This document shows positions 9,180 to 18,004 of a stretch of DNA of 64,000 nt, piece after piece. The DNA is from an uncultured bacterium (GTDB taxonomy: Bacteria; Verrucomicrobiota; Verrucomicrobiia; CAIQCK01). A program made the translations under genes and the position numbers. The DNA lies in assembly GCA_903870275.1 (NCBI GenBank), contig CAIQCK010000056.1, forward strand, positions 62,001 through 126,000. Reading direction: 5' to 3'. The notes beneath the pieces were generated by a model, which was not told where the DNA came from, made no database searches, and saw only the letters and a program-made list of their open reading frames with translations. The first letter of the stretch is position 1. Each line of letters begins with the position of its first letter.

Positions 9180-10109
9180 TTACGCGGCTTTCTTGGGCGT
9201 GCGGCGCAGGGTTTCGCAATCAATCCTGTAACGTTTCACGCGCAGGCGGATTTGCGAGATGGTGATGCCGAGGTTGGAGGCGGCGCGGGATTTGTTGCCG
9301 CCGCAATTTCTCAGTTCGGCGAGGATCAGTTCGGATTCGAGGGAGGCGACGGCCCCGCCGAGCGAACTGGTCGAAGCCATCGCACCGGGTTGCAGCAGGA
9401 ACGAGGGCAGATGGCGCGGGACGATGATGTCGCCGTCGCAAGCGAGGACGGCGCGCTCCACGCAATCGCGCAGTTCGCGGACGTTGCCGGGCCAGAGGTG
9501 GTTGGCCAGCAGGGACACGGTGCCGCCAGAGAATTGGCAGACCGTTTTGCCGGCCGCGAGGCTGGCGGTTTGTAGAAAATGCGCGGCCAGCAATGGAATG
9601 TCGCTCCTGCGCTCGCGCAGCGGCGGCACGCGCAGCAGGAAGACGTTGAGCCGGTAGTAAAGGTCCTTCCGAAAACCGCCGAGCTGGACCATCGCCTGCA
9701 AATCGCGGCTGGTGGATGCGATCACCCGCGTCGGGCAGTCCACGGTGTCGCCGCCGGGCCCGTCGAGCGATTGCTCCGGCAACAAGGGCACAAGCTTGGC
9801 CTGGAGCGCCGGCGAGGCGTCGGCGATTTCATCCAGTAGCACCGTGCCGCCTCGCGTCGCGCCGAAGCCGTCGGCGACGGCGCCGGCTTCCAGCGTGGCG
9901 GCGGTAAAAACCGCGAAGGGCTCGTCACACCGCAGGCTCTGTTCGTGAAGCGCGCGGGCCACGAGCTGTTTGCCAACACCACTTTCACCGACGACGAGAA
10001 CGGTGGCATCGGTACCGGCGACGAGGGCGATATCGTGCCGAAGCGATTCCATGGCGGCCGAGTCGCCGATCAGGGCGGGAGGCTGGGGAGCCATCAGTGC
10101 GGATATCAT
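9180..10109 (-). CDS. Sigma-54 enhancer-binding-protein-like AAA+ regulator lacking the GAFTGA segment
   Basis: 309 residues from the ATG at 10109, which lies 8 bp after the stop of the KimA-like gene; the longer frame to 10217 would overlap that gene. Seen: Walker A GESGVGKQ (41-48), Walker B GGTVLLDEI (87-95), an arginine-finger-type segment FRKDLYYRLNVFLLRVP, WPGNVRELRD, and a Fis-type C-terminal HTH (LAELRNCGGNKSRAASNLGI). There is no N-terminal receiver, GAF or PAS domain. Only about 13 residues separate FTAATLE from Walker B, where canonical family members have about 40 that include ELFGHEKGAFTGA, the loop that contacts sigma-54. The protein is therefore unlikely to be a normal activator; it may be a repressor or modulator, or act without sigma-54. 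Probably cotranscribed with the transporter upstream. Confidence 0.82.
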   Translation of the reverse strand: MISALMAPQPPALIGDSAAMESLRHDIALVAGTDATVLVVGESGVGKQLVARALHEQSLRCDEPFAVFTAATLEAGAVADGFGATRGGTVLLDEIADASPALQAKLVPLLPEQSLDGPGGDTVDCPTRVIASTSRDLQAMVQLGGFRKDLYYRLNVFLLRVPPLRERRSDIPLLAAHFLQTASLAAGKTVCQFSGGTVSLLANHLWPGNVRELRDCVERAVLACDGDIIVPRHLPSFLLQPGAMASTSSLGGAVASLESELILAELRNCGGNKSRAASNLGITISQIRLRVKRYRIDCETLRRTPKKAA

Positions 10110-10117
10110 CGCGAGGC

Positions 10118-12097
10118 TCAGACACGGATAGGCAGGATCAGGAACGGCAGACCCTGGAGGTAAAATGCCCGCTGCAACGCGAAGACAGCATAGTTGTGCA
10201 ACCAGCGGGTGGCCCACGATTCGTGCGGAAAGACGAGCTGGCCGCCGAAGAATATCGCGTGGGGAAAACGTTCGAGGATTTTTGGCACCTGGCCGGCGAT
10301 TTCGGAGACAACGTCGGTGCCGACGGAACAGACGGACTCGGCATAAAACTGTTGCTGCTGCATGTAGCGGACGTATCGCTGGCTTTCGTTCCGGACGTGT
10401 TGCTTGAGCCGCTCGACCTCGTCCGCGCCCTTGAAATTGCCCGCGTCCACGACGCCGACCTGGACAAAGACGAAGTTTTTGAAGACGCCGGGAAACATGC
10501 GGATGATGCCGAACAGCGTGTGCAGGCCAAGGCCGTTGAAACCGTTGACCATGACGACGGCGGTCTTGGCCTTGGGATCGAAAGCGTGCGCAGCGGCGCT
10601 GGCGGCCTCGTCCACTTCGACAGCGGCGACCAGTTCGTCGAGACGGCGCAGCTGAAGGCGCGTCACGTCGTAATGGTGCCGGATCAGGAAAGCCACGGCC
10701 ACCAACAGGCCCGTCACCAGCAGCGTGATCCAGCCACCTTCCCAGAATTTGACCAGGCTCAACGAGACCAGAATGAACGCTGTGAGGATGAAGCCGACGC
10801 CGTTAACCGCCAGTTTCTTTTTCCAGGCGGCGACGGCGCGGCGTTCCCGCCACCAGTGCCGCACCATGCCGAGTTGCGACAGGCTGAAGGTGATGAAGAC
10901 GTTGATGCTGTAAAGCACCACCAGATATTCCACCGAGCCGCGCGAGAAAAGCATCAGCACCAGCGCGGCCGCGCCCATGAGCGTCACGCCGTTGTGCGTC
11001 ACGAACCGGTCGCTGAGCACGGCGCAACGCGCCGGAAACCAGCGGTCCAGCGCCATGTTGGCCAGCACGCGCGGCCCGTCGAGAAAGCCCGTTTGCGCCG
11101 CCACGAACAACAGCGCCGCCTCGGAGGTGAGCGTCACCAGAATGAATCCCGCCGCACCCATGTGCGGCCAGCCTTGCGTGAGCCGCTCGACCAACACGGC
11201 GTTGAGTGTCTTGCCCGGTTGCGGGCTGACGTGGAACAGCAAATACGCGGTGAGCAGGCCGGCGACGGTCAGCGCCAGCGAGACGGCCATGTACCGCATC
11301 GTGCGTTTGCCCGTGGCCACACGCGGCTCGCGCAGGAGCGGCAGGCCGTTGCTGACCGCCTCGATGCCGGTGTACGTGCCCGCGCCCATGCTGTAGGCGC
11401 GCAGCAGAATCAGCAGCATACCGATCCAGCCGAATTCGTGATGTGCCGAGCGCACGTCGGCGGCGGTCGAACTGACGATCTCGGAGAACTGGCCCAGATG
11501 CGTGAAAAAGGCGTAGCCGATCACAAAAGCGTGGCTGATGACGAACGCCAGGAAGATCGGCACCCACGGCAGCACGGCTTCCTTGGCGCCGCGCATGTTC
11601 AACAGGGTCAGCAGACAGACTCCGAGAATTTCCACCGGCAGTTTCCAGTGCAGCCACGCCGCCGGAAACAAACTAAAGAGCGCGTCGGCGCCGCTGGCGA
11701 TGGAAATCGTGATGGTCAACACATAGTCAATCAGCAACGCGCAGCCGGACACCACGCCGACCGTCGGCGAGAGCAGCTTGCTGGCGACAAGATAACCGCC
11801 GCCGCCCGATGGAAACATCTCGATGATCTGCGAGTAACTTGCGCTGATGATGAACACGGTCGCCGCCGAGGCCATCGCCACAAACAGGCTCAGGCAAGTG
11901 TGGTTCTTCAACGCCAGGAAGGTTTCCTCCGGCCCGTAGCACGAGGAGGAGAGGCCGTCCGCCCCAAGACCGACCCATGCGAAAAACGCGATGAGAGACA
12001 GTTTATGAAACAAGCCCGCGTCGGACAGACTGCGGGACTTGCCAATCAAAACCGTCTTAACCTTGCCGCTGAAACCCGTGTTGGTCGTCGTAAACAA
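10118..12097 (-). CDS. KimA-like APC superfamily transporter (probable potassium importer)
   Basis: 659 residues with about 12 membrane segments and a cytosolic C-terminal domain (about 480-659). The sequence follows Bacillus KimA (YdaO) along its length: IGKSRSL near the N-terminus, YSQIIEMFPSGGGGYLVASK, a TITISIASGADALFSLFP region, SMGAGTYTGIEAVSNGLP, a helix ending LSQLGMVRHW, and the ending FYLQGLPFLILP. KimA is a proton-coupled potassium importer regulated by c-di-AMP; general APC amino-acid permeases are the alternative. The frame begins at a TTG (12097) and no better start was found, so the N-terminus is uncertain. The regulator gene follows after 8 bp, and a sigma-54-like promoter lies about 140 bp upstream. 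Confidence 0.78.
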   Translation of the reverse strand: MFTTTNTGFSGKVKTVLIGKSRSLSDAGLFHKLSLIAFFAWVGLGADGLSSSCYGPEETFLALKNHTCLSLFVAMASAATVFIISASYSQIIEMFPSGGGGYLVASKLLSPTVGVVSGCALLIDYVLTITISIASGADALFSLFPAAWLHWKLPVEILGVCLLTLLNMRGAKEAVLPWVPIFLAFVISHAFVIGYAFFTHLGQFSEIVSSTAADVRSAHHEFGWIGMLLILLRAYSMGAGTYTGIEAVSNGLPLLREPRVATGKRTMRYMAVSLALTVAGLLTAYLLFHVSPQPGKTLNAVLVERLTQGWPHMGAAGFILVTLTSEAALLFVAAQTGFLDGPRVLANMALDRWFPARCAVLSDRFVTHNGVTLMGAAALVLMLFSRGSVEYLVVLYSINVFITFSLSQLGMVRHWWRERRAVAAWKKKLAVNGVGFILTAFILVSLSLVKFWEGGWITLLVTGLLVAVAFLIRHHYDVTRLQLRRLDELVAAVEVDEAASAAAHAFDPKAKTAVVMVNGFNGLGLHTLFGIIRMFPGVFKNFVFVQVGVVDAGNFKGADEVERLKQHVRNESQRYVRYMQQQQFYAESVCSVGTDVVSEIAGQVPKILERFPHAIFFGGQLVFPHESWATRWLHNYAVFALQRAFYLQGLPFLILPIRV

Positions 12098-12234
12098 AGC
12101 CGTCTTGCTGCGCAGGCGCGGCAGAACCGTGCCGCGCGATTGTTGCGTCGGGATCTGTGACCCGCGAACGCGACACCAGTCCGCCCGCGCCGGCTCAATT
12201 GCCGGCGCGTCTTCCGTTTTTTGAATCTTCTGTC

Positions 12235-12250
12235 AGCGTTTGGTGTGCCA
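12235..12250 (-). promoter_or_regulatory. Sigma-54-like promoter for the KimA-like gene
   Basis: Minus strand TGGCACA-CCAA-ACGCT: a perfect -24 element (TGGCAC) and GC at the correct 10-base spacing, but AC instead of TT in the -12 element. It would start transcription about 125 bp before the gene. It is weaker than the site at 12460 and could be chance. Confidence 0.42.
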
Positions 12251-12459
12251 GCAAGTCGCGCACCCCCGTGAAGCGCGCGCGGCGGCGGCGAAGTTGAATT
12301 ACGGACATTGGGGTGTCGCGATTATGCCAGCCTGATTAATTTCGAATAAAAAAAACGCCACCTCGCCTTAAAGAAAAATCAATTTGAACGGCGTGCGGTG
12401 AGACGTTGTGCGCACAACCAAGGCGGGCCGTGTGAAATCCGACGGTGCGGCGGCAACGG

Positions 12460-12475
12460 TGGCACGGCAGTTGCA
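12460..12475 (+). promoter_or_regulatory. Sigma-54 promoter (-24/-12) for the APC permease
   Basis: TGGCACG-GCAG-TTGCA matches the sigma-54 consensus TGGCACRNNNNTTGCW at every defined position. Its start point would be near 12487, about 60 bp before the ATG at 12546. This also supports that ATG over the earlier in-frame start at 12408. Confidence 0.75.
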
Positions 12476-12545
12476 ACAAGGCCCTTTGTCCCAGCAGCGG
12501 TGTGCTGTGGGCCAAGAGATAAAACTGAAAACAGAGACAACAACT

Positions 12546-14552
12546 ATGACTGACATGAAATCAGGAGCTGCGGCATCGGACAAACCTTCCACGAAAGCCA
12601 CGTTGGGGCTGACGGGACTGACCATCAACGCAATGGCGCTGATCGCGCCGGGCGCATTCCTGTGGCTGACCTTCCAGATGCAATCGCTCTACGGCGCGCC
12701 GATGGCCGGTTGCGCGATGTGGTTTGGCATCCTCGCGGCGCTGCTGCTCTGCTTCGCGACGGCGATCAGTTACGCCGAGCTGTCGAAGCTCTTTCCGGGC
12801 GCGGGCTCCTCGTATTTGTATGCGGAACAGGCGTTCCTCTCCAAGACGAAGGCGTATAAGTTCGCGCGGCTCGCGAAGTTCGTCACCGGCTGGGCCAGTC
12901 ATTTGTATTACTGGGTCTATCCGGGCTGCATGGTTGGCGTCACGGCAATCCTCAGCGGCTATCTGCTGAACCAATTCTGGCCCGACACCTTCAGCGGCAC
13001 CTATAATAGTCCGTTGTTCATGTATCTGTTTTGCATCGTGTTCGCGATGGGTGTCGGCTACATCGCCTACCGCGGCGTGAACGGCACCACCGCTGTGAAC
13101 ATGGCGATCAACGTCATCCAGATCACCGCGCTGATTGTCTTCTCCGTCATCGCCCTCGGCTACCGGGCCAAACACCCGCAAGGCTCCGTGGGTTATCATC
13201 TCTCCAACGGCACACCCGTCACCTACATGGTGGATCAAGTCAACGTCACCGACGACAAAGGCAAGCCGGTGCAGGACACGTGGGCCGACAGCTCGCTGAA
13301 GACCGACGACAAAGGCAAGCCGGTCTATAAACAACAGGACCGCCAAGTCGCCAAGGACGACCTGGACAAGACCAAGAACAAGGACGCGGCCGTGCTTGCG
13401 GCGCTAACCGCTCTTGGCCTCGGCGAGGGCGATCCGTATCCCGTGTTGGAAAAAGGCAAGGACGGCAAGCTGGCGGCGGTGGATTTCACGGTCAGCTACA
13501 AGCCTGAAGATGCGATTACCGGCAAACCGGGCGACGCGAAGGATCCCGAGACCTTCAACTTCCATTCGACGGCCAGTTCGGTCATTGCGCCGCACGGTTT
13601 CAGTTTCTTTTTCATCCAGGCTTGCATCGCGATTCTCATCCTAGTCGGTTTCGAATCGGTGACCGCGATGGGTGAGGAGGCAAAGAACGCCAAGCGGGAC
13701 GTGCCGCGCGCGGTGCTGCTGTCGCTCGCGATCCAGGGCGTCGTCTGCTACCTGTTCGAGTATTTCGCAGCCAACTATCTGCTGCACAACGGCTACACCA
13801 TCTCCAACGCCGGCGCTTCCAGCGCGCCGTTGGGCGACTTGATGGTGATCACCGGCACTTGGCTCTTCGGCAGCTACGCGGCGGGCAAGGCGTTCATGCT
13901 CGTGCAGGCGTTCACGGTCTTCCTGGCGCTGATCGGCACGACGCTCTCCTGCCTCAGCACCGGCGCGCGCGTCACCTACGCGATGGGCCGCGACGAGGAA
14001 GTGCCGTCGCATTTCGGCCTGTTGCACGGCAAGACGCTCTCGCCGTATCGGGCGATCTGGACGCTGGCGATCATCTCGGCGGTCATCGGCATCATCTCCG
14101 TCACCGTCTATCTCGGCGGCCAGGCCACGGCGCCGGCGGCGTTGGACAAGCATAACTTCTGGTATAGCTTCGGCATCTTCTCGCCGGAGGCCTACACGAA
14201 ACTGCCCAACACGCTGCTCATCATCACGCTGATCAGCAACTTCGGCACCTTCATGCTCTACATGATGACGTGCTTGATCGCGATGGTGGCCTTCAAGGAG
14301 CACCACAGCTTCAACGGGTTCAAACACATGTTCATCCCAATCTTCGGGCTGGTGGCGAACCTGATCTGCATGCTGTTCTACCTGATCGGCCCGTTCGCCG
14401 TCGCCGGCATGAACTGGAAGGAGCCTTTCATCGCGCTGGGGGTCGCTGGCGTCTGGGGTATTTACGGTGCGGTCTATTTCCTCAAGAGCAGCAAGAGCAA
14501 GAAGCGTGAAGTGTTTCTAACCCATAAGTCGGTCGCGCCGCTGGCCAGCTAG
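12546..14552 (+). CDS. APC family amino-acid permease with a large insertion
   Basis: 668 residues from the ATG at 12546; the earlier start at 12408 would lie upstream of the sigma-54 promoter. About 12 membrane segments. The N-terminal part has the APC signature (TLGLTGLTINAMALIAPGAF, ISYAELSKLFPGAGSSYLYAEQ), and GFESVTAMGEEAKNAKRDVPRA is the conserved segment around helix 6. Between about residues 210 and 340 is a hydrophilic insertion of roughly 130 residues, with an internally repeated TDDKGKPV, that standard permeases lack. The likely substrate is an amino acid or amine, and its sigma-54 promoter fits nitrogen control. The gene is divergent from the KimA-like gene and upstream of the phosphatase-kinase gene. 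Confidence 0.82.
   Translation: MTDMKSGAAASDKPSTKATLGLTGLTINAMALIAPGAFLWLTFQMQSLYGAPMAGCAMWFGILAALLLCFATAISYAELSKLFPGAGSSYLYAEQAFLSKTKAYKFARLAKFVTGWASHLYYWVYPGCMVGVTAILSGYLLNQFWPDTFSGTYNSPLFMYLFCIVFAMGVGYIAYRGVNGTTAVNMAINVIQITALIVFSVIALGYRAKHPQGSVGYHLSNGTPVTYMVDQVNVTDDKGKPVQDTWADSSLKTDDKGKPVYKQQDRQVAKDDLDKTKNKDAAVLAALTALGLGEGDPYPVLEKGKDGKLAAVDFTVSYKPEDAITGKPGDAKDPETFNFHSTASSVIAPHGFSFFFIQACIAILILVGFESVTAMGEEAKNAKRDVPRAVLLSLAIQGVVCYLFEYFAANYLLHNGYTISNAGASSAPLGDLMVITGTWLFGSYAAGKAFMLVQAFTVFLALIGTTLSCLSTGARVTYAMGRDEEVPSHFGLLHGKTLSPYRAIWTLAIISAVIGIISVTVYLGGQATAPAALDKHNFWYSFGIFSPEAYTKLPNTLLIITLISNFGTFMLYMMTCLIAMVAFKEHHSFNGFKHMFIPIFGLVANLICMLFYLIGPFAVAGMNWKEPFIALGVAGVWGIYGAVYFLKSSKSKKREVFLTHKSVAPLAS
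13248..13324 (+). repeat. 23-bp direct repeat inside the permease insertion
   Basis: An exact 23-bp sequence (13248-13270 and 13302-13324) occurs twice, 54 bp apart and in frame. It encodes TDDKGKPV both times. It marks a recent internal duplication in the hydrophilic loop. Confidence 0.85.
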
Positions 14553-14681
14553 CTCCTCGCTGCTAGTCCCGGCGACCGCGGTCGGTCGGAGCGGCCGTCT
14601 CTCATGCGGGAGACGGCCGCTTTCCTTTGCGGAGGCTTGCAACCGGGCGCAACCGCACGTAGCGTCTGCAACTGAACACAG

Positions 14682-16466
14682 ATGGAACTGACTTACGCAG
14701 AACTTTCCTCGCCGGGACCGGTTCGTCCAAAAAACGAGGATTTTGTCGGCTTCTGGCAGCCGGACTCCATCGAGGAGAAACGCGACCGCGGCGCTCTGGT
14801 CGTTCTTGCCGACGGTGTGGGCGGACAGGGCGGCGGCGAGATCGCCAGCCGTCTGGCCGTCGAGGCCGCCATCCGCGCCTTTCGCGAAGCCAAGGCCGGC
14901 ACGCCGCCGCAACAACTGCTCGCGCAGGTCTTCAACGCCGCCAACCTCGCCGTCTATGACAAAGGCATGGAAAACCACGGCGCGCGACGGATCGCCACCA
15001 CGCTCGCCATCGCCCTGCTGCGCAACGACCAACTCACCGTCGGCAACGTCGGTGACTCCCGCGTCTATCTCCTCCGCCGCGCCGAAATCAAACAAATCAG
15101 CACGGACCATTCCTACGTCGCCATGCAGCGCAAACTCGGCCTTATCTCCGATGATGACGCGAGGCGCAGCGAAAACCGCAACGTCCTCACCCGCTCCGTC
15201 GGCCAGGAACCGGTGATCCGCGTGGACTACGAGGAAGAAACCGTTTTCAAAGCCGACCGCATCGTGCTCTGCTCTGACGGTCTTCACGGCCACGTCACCG
15301 ACACCGAAATCGCCGACATCGTCAGCCGTTTCCCGCCCGCCCAAGCCTGCCGCCAACTCGTCGCGCTGGCGGAAAAACGCGGCACCGAAGACAACGTCAG
15401 CGTCCAGGTCGTCCAGGTGGATGCCGTCGAAGAGGTCAACTACTACCGCGGCGTGCCGGTCTATCGCGAGCCGGCCGCCCCGCCGCCAACGGGCGACCTG
15501 CGGCCCGGCGACCTGCTCGACGACCGCTTCCTCATTTTGGAAACCATCAGCCGCAGCGGCATGGCCACCATCTTCAAGGCCACCGATCAGACCAACAAAC
15601 AGACCGTTGCCATCAAAGTGCCGCTCATGCAGTTCGAGAGCGACCCCGGCTTTTACTCCCGTTTCACACGCGAGGAGGAGATCGGCCTCCAACTCAACCA
15701 TCCCTTCATTCTCAAATTCATTCCCATCGCGCATCGCAGCCGCCCCTACATCGTCACCGAATACCTCCGCGGCTACACCCTGGCTCACCTGCTTCACAGC
15801 GTCAGTCCGCTGCCCGTGAACGACGCGCTGAAACTGGCCGGCAGAATCTGCGAGGCCGTCCTCCATCTTCACGAACACAATATCGTCCACCGCGATCTCA
15901 AGCCGCAGAACATTATGATTTGCAACGACGGCACCATCCGGATCATGGACTTCGGCATTGCCCGCGCCGGCGGACGGCGCATCACGTTCGCCGGCTTCAC
16001 GCCGTCGCTCGGCACACCCGACTACATGGCGCCCGAGCAGGTCCGCGGCAAACGCGGCGACGCGCGCACCGACATCTACTCGCTCGGCGCAATCCTCTAC
16101 GAGTTGACCACCGGCCGCACGCCCTTCGAAGGCGAAAGCCCGCTGCTGGTCATGAACGCCCGTCTCGCGAGCGACCCGCCTGCGCCGCGCACCCTCCGGC
16201 CCGATCTGCCGCCGGCGGTTGAAGAAATCATTCTGCACGCGATGGAACGTGACCCCGGCCGGCGCTACGCTACCGTCGCCGAAATGAAAACCGAGCTGGA
16301 CGACCCCGGTCGCGTTGTCGTCACAGATCGCGCCGGCCGACTCCACACGATCACGCCGTGGAAATCGAAGTTTCGCCGCCACCTGCCCATGCTGCTGGCG
16401 ATTGTGCTGCCGCTGGTGGTGATCCTCGGCTTTGCATGGTTCGTGTTTTCCCACGTCCAGCGATAG
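14682..16466 (+). CDS. PP2C-type protein phosphatase fused to a membrane-anchored Ser/Thr kinase
   Basis: 594 residues. Residues about 1-250 are a PP2C/PPM phosphatase (RPKNEDF, ADGVGGQGGGE, GNVGDSRVYLL, LCSDGLHGHV, GTEDNVSV: the metal-binding aspartates are present). Residues about 280-545 are a Hanks-type kinase: VAIK lysine, HRDLKPQN, DFG, GTPDYMAPEQ. The glycine loop reads ISRSGMATIFKA, with Ser at the first two usual Gly positions. A single membrane helix near the C-terminus (LLAIVLPLVVILGFAWFVF) anchors it, leaving both enzymes in the cytosol. Phosphatase-kinase fusions can set their own phosphorylation state; the target is unknown. Neighbours suggest a link to transporter control, but only by position. 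Confidence 0.9.
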   Translation: MELTYAELSSPGPVRPKNEDFVGFWQPDSIEEKRDRGALVVLADGVGGQGGGEIASRLAVEAAIRAFREAKAGTPPQQLLAQVFNAANLAVYDKGMENHGARRIATTLAIALLRNDQLTVGNVGDSRVYLLRRAEIKQISTDHSYVAMQRKLGLISDDDARRSENRNVLTRSVGQEPVIRVDYEEETVFKADRIVLCSDGLHGHVTDTEIADIVSRFPPAQACRQLVALAEKRGTEDNVSVQVVQVDAVEEVNYYRGVPVYREPAAPPPTGDLRPGDLLDDRFLILETISRSGMATIFKATDQTNKQTVAIKVPLMQFESDPGFYSRFTREEEIGLQLNHPFILKFIPIAHRSRPYIVTEYLRGYTLAHLLHSVSPLPVNDALKLAGRICEAVLHLHEHNIVHRDLKPQNIMICNDGTIRIMDFGIARAGGRRITFAGFTPSLGTPDYMAPEQVRGKRGDARTDIYSLGAILYELTTGRTPFEGESPLLVMNARLASDPPAPRTLRPDLPPAVEEIILHAMERDPGRRYATVAEMKTELDDPGRVVVTDRAGRLHTITPWKSKFRRHLPMLLAIVLPLVVILGFAWFVFSHVQR

Positions 16467-16607
16467 CCGGGATTGCCGCGCCAACCGCCGTTGCGGCTGC
16501 CTTGCTTTGACCATGCTGGCCATTACGCCGCCGCGCGTTGACGCAAAACAACCCACCCGCCGTCTCCCGCCGGCGCATTCGTGCTCAACTGACTTACGCA
16601 AACCGTG

Positions 16608-16623
16608 TGGCGCGTTTCTTGCA
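16608..16623 (+). promoter_or_regulatory. Sigma-54-like promoter for the ammonium transporter
   Basis: TGGCGCG-TTTC-TTGCA: one mismatch (G for A in the -24 box) to the consensus, with GG and GC exactly 10 bases apart. Transcription would begin near 16633, only about 6 bases before the ATG at 16639, so the message would be almost leaderless. Sigma-54 control of amt genes is well established in other bacteria. Confidence 0.6.
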
Positions 16624-16638
16624 GTGCTTTTATGTGAC

Positions 16639-17886
16639 ATGCAAGTTTTCTGCCAAACAGGCACGGCGCTCACGCCGATCGCGTTTGCGAGCGCGGGCGC
16701 GGCGGCGCTGGTTGCACCATTGATGCTCGCCGGTTTCGCGCTGCAAACCGCGGGGTTGAGCCGCGCCAAGAACGCCGCTCACGCCGTCTTCGGCCACTTG
16801 TTCCTCGGCGCAATCTGCCTGACCGTTTTCTGGGTCTGCGGTTTCGCGGTGGCTGGCGGACGTTTCTTCTTGTCCGCGGGCGGCGCGGTGGACGGCGCAA
16901 GCCTCGCGTCCTTTTTCACCCAAGCCACGATGCTCGCGGTGGCGGCAAGCGTACCGCTGGGTGCGCTCACCGAACGCTGGTCTTTGCGCAATCTCTACTG
17001 CTACGGCGCGTTTGCCGCCGCCCTGCTGTTCCCGGTTTTCGCGCGTTGGAGCGCGGCGGGCGGATGGCTCGCGCAACTTGGCTTCACGGACCTGGCTGGC
17101 GCCGGCACGGTGCACGGCTTGGGCGGTCTCTGCGCGCTGGCGGGCGTGCTGGTGTTGGGGCCGCGGCTCGGCCGCTACGGGAAGAACAACGCGCCACTGC
17201 CGATTCCCGCGCACAACGTGCCGCTGGCGCTGCTGGGTTGTCTTGTCCTCTGTTTCGGCTGGTTCGTGTTCATCGTCAGTCGCGCACTGGGGGCCGGCGA
17301 ATACGGACGTGCCATGCCGGCGGGTGCGGTCGCCGGGCTGGCGGCCGCAGGCGGCGCGCTGACGGCGGCGTTTTGCGTGAAGGCTCGCACCGGCAAACCC
17401 GACCCGACCATCGTCGCGAACGGCGCGCTGGGCGGCTTGGTGGCGGTCAGCGGCTGCGCGGCCTGTGTCAGCACGGCAACAGGGTGGTGCATCGGCGCCA
17501 TCGGCGGCGCATTGGTTTTTGTGTGCGTCCAACGGCTGGACCGTTGGCGCGTGGATGATCCGGTGGGTGCGATCGCGGTGCACGGCGCTGGCGGATTATG
17601 GGGCGTGATCGCCACCGGAATGTTTGCCAATGGCATGGACGGCGTCCGCGGACTGTTTTACGGCGACCCGGCTCAACTCGGCGCGCAACTGCTCGGTATA
17701 CTGGTGCTCGCGACGTGGGCCTTCGGCGGCTCGTGGGTATTTTTCCGCACGCTCGACAGGTTCATCCCAATGCGTGTGATGGCTGTGGTGGAACTGGAAG
17801 GCCTCGACGTGCCGCAAACCGGTGTGCCGGCCTATGCCGGGTTGCAACACATGAGCGAGGAAACGTCTTCGCACCCGCGTTGGTAG
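16639..17886 (+). CDS. amt: Ammonium transporter (Amt/Rh family)
   Basis: 415 residues from the ATG at 16639; in-frame ATGs further upstream lie before the sigma-54-like promoter. About 11 membrane segments. The twin histidines that line the ammonium pore are seen in GAGTVHGLGGLCALAG and in DPVGAIAVHGAGGLWGVIATG. TM1 ends with GLSRAKNAAH, matching the family's G-x-x-R-x-K-N motif. The protein moves ammonium or ammonia across the inner membrane. There is no glnK/PII gene next to it, unlike many loci. The C-terminal tail (after FFRTLDRFIPMRV) is short. The sequence is divergent from enteric AmtB but complete. Confidence 0.88.
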   Translation: MQVFCQTGTALTPIAFASAGAAALVAPLMLAGFALQTAGLSRAKNAAHAVFGHLFLGAICLTVFWVCGFAVAGGRFFLSAGGAVDGASLASFFTQATMLAVAASVPLGALTERWSLRNLYCYGAFAAALLFPVFARWSAAGGWLAQLGFTDLAGAGTVHGLGGLCALAGVLVLGPRLGRYGKNNAPLPIPAHNVPLALLGCLVLCFGWFVFIVSRALGAGEYGRAMPAGAVAGLAAAGGALTAAFCVKARTGKPDPTIVANGALGGLVAVSGCAACVSTATGWCIGAIGGALVFVCVQRLDRWRVDDPVGAIAVHGAGGLWGVIATGMFANGMDGVRGLFYGDPAQLGAQLLGILVLATWAFGGSWVFFRTLDRFIPMRVMAVVELEGLDVPQTGVPAYAGLQHMSEETSSHPRW

Positions 17887-18004
17887 CTCCGGCCGGCGAG
17901 ACCCCAGGCAGCGTTTCCGCAGGCAACATCTTTTGCAACGCGCGCCCACACCGCCTTGAAGTTGTTTCTTGCCCGACGATGCTGGGCCGGTCAAAATGGC
18001 CATC

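Noticed and set aside
12098..12400. Possible c-di-AMP (ydaO-type) riboswitch before the KimA-like gene
   Set aside because: Looked for because KimA genes can carry one, but no conserved riboswitch core was recognised in the leader; only a sigma-54-like site was seen.
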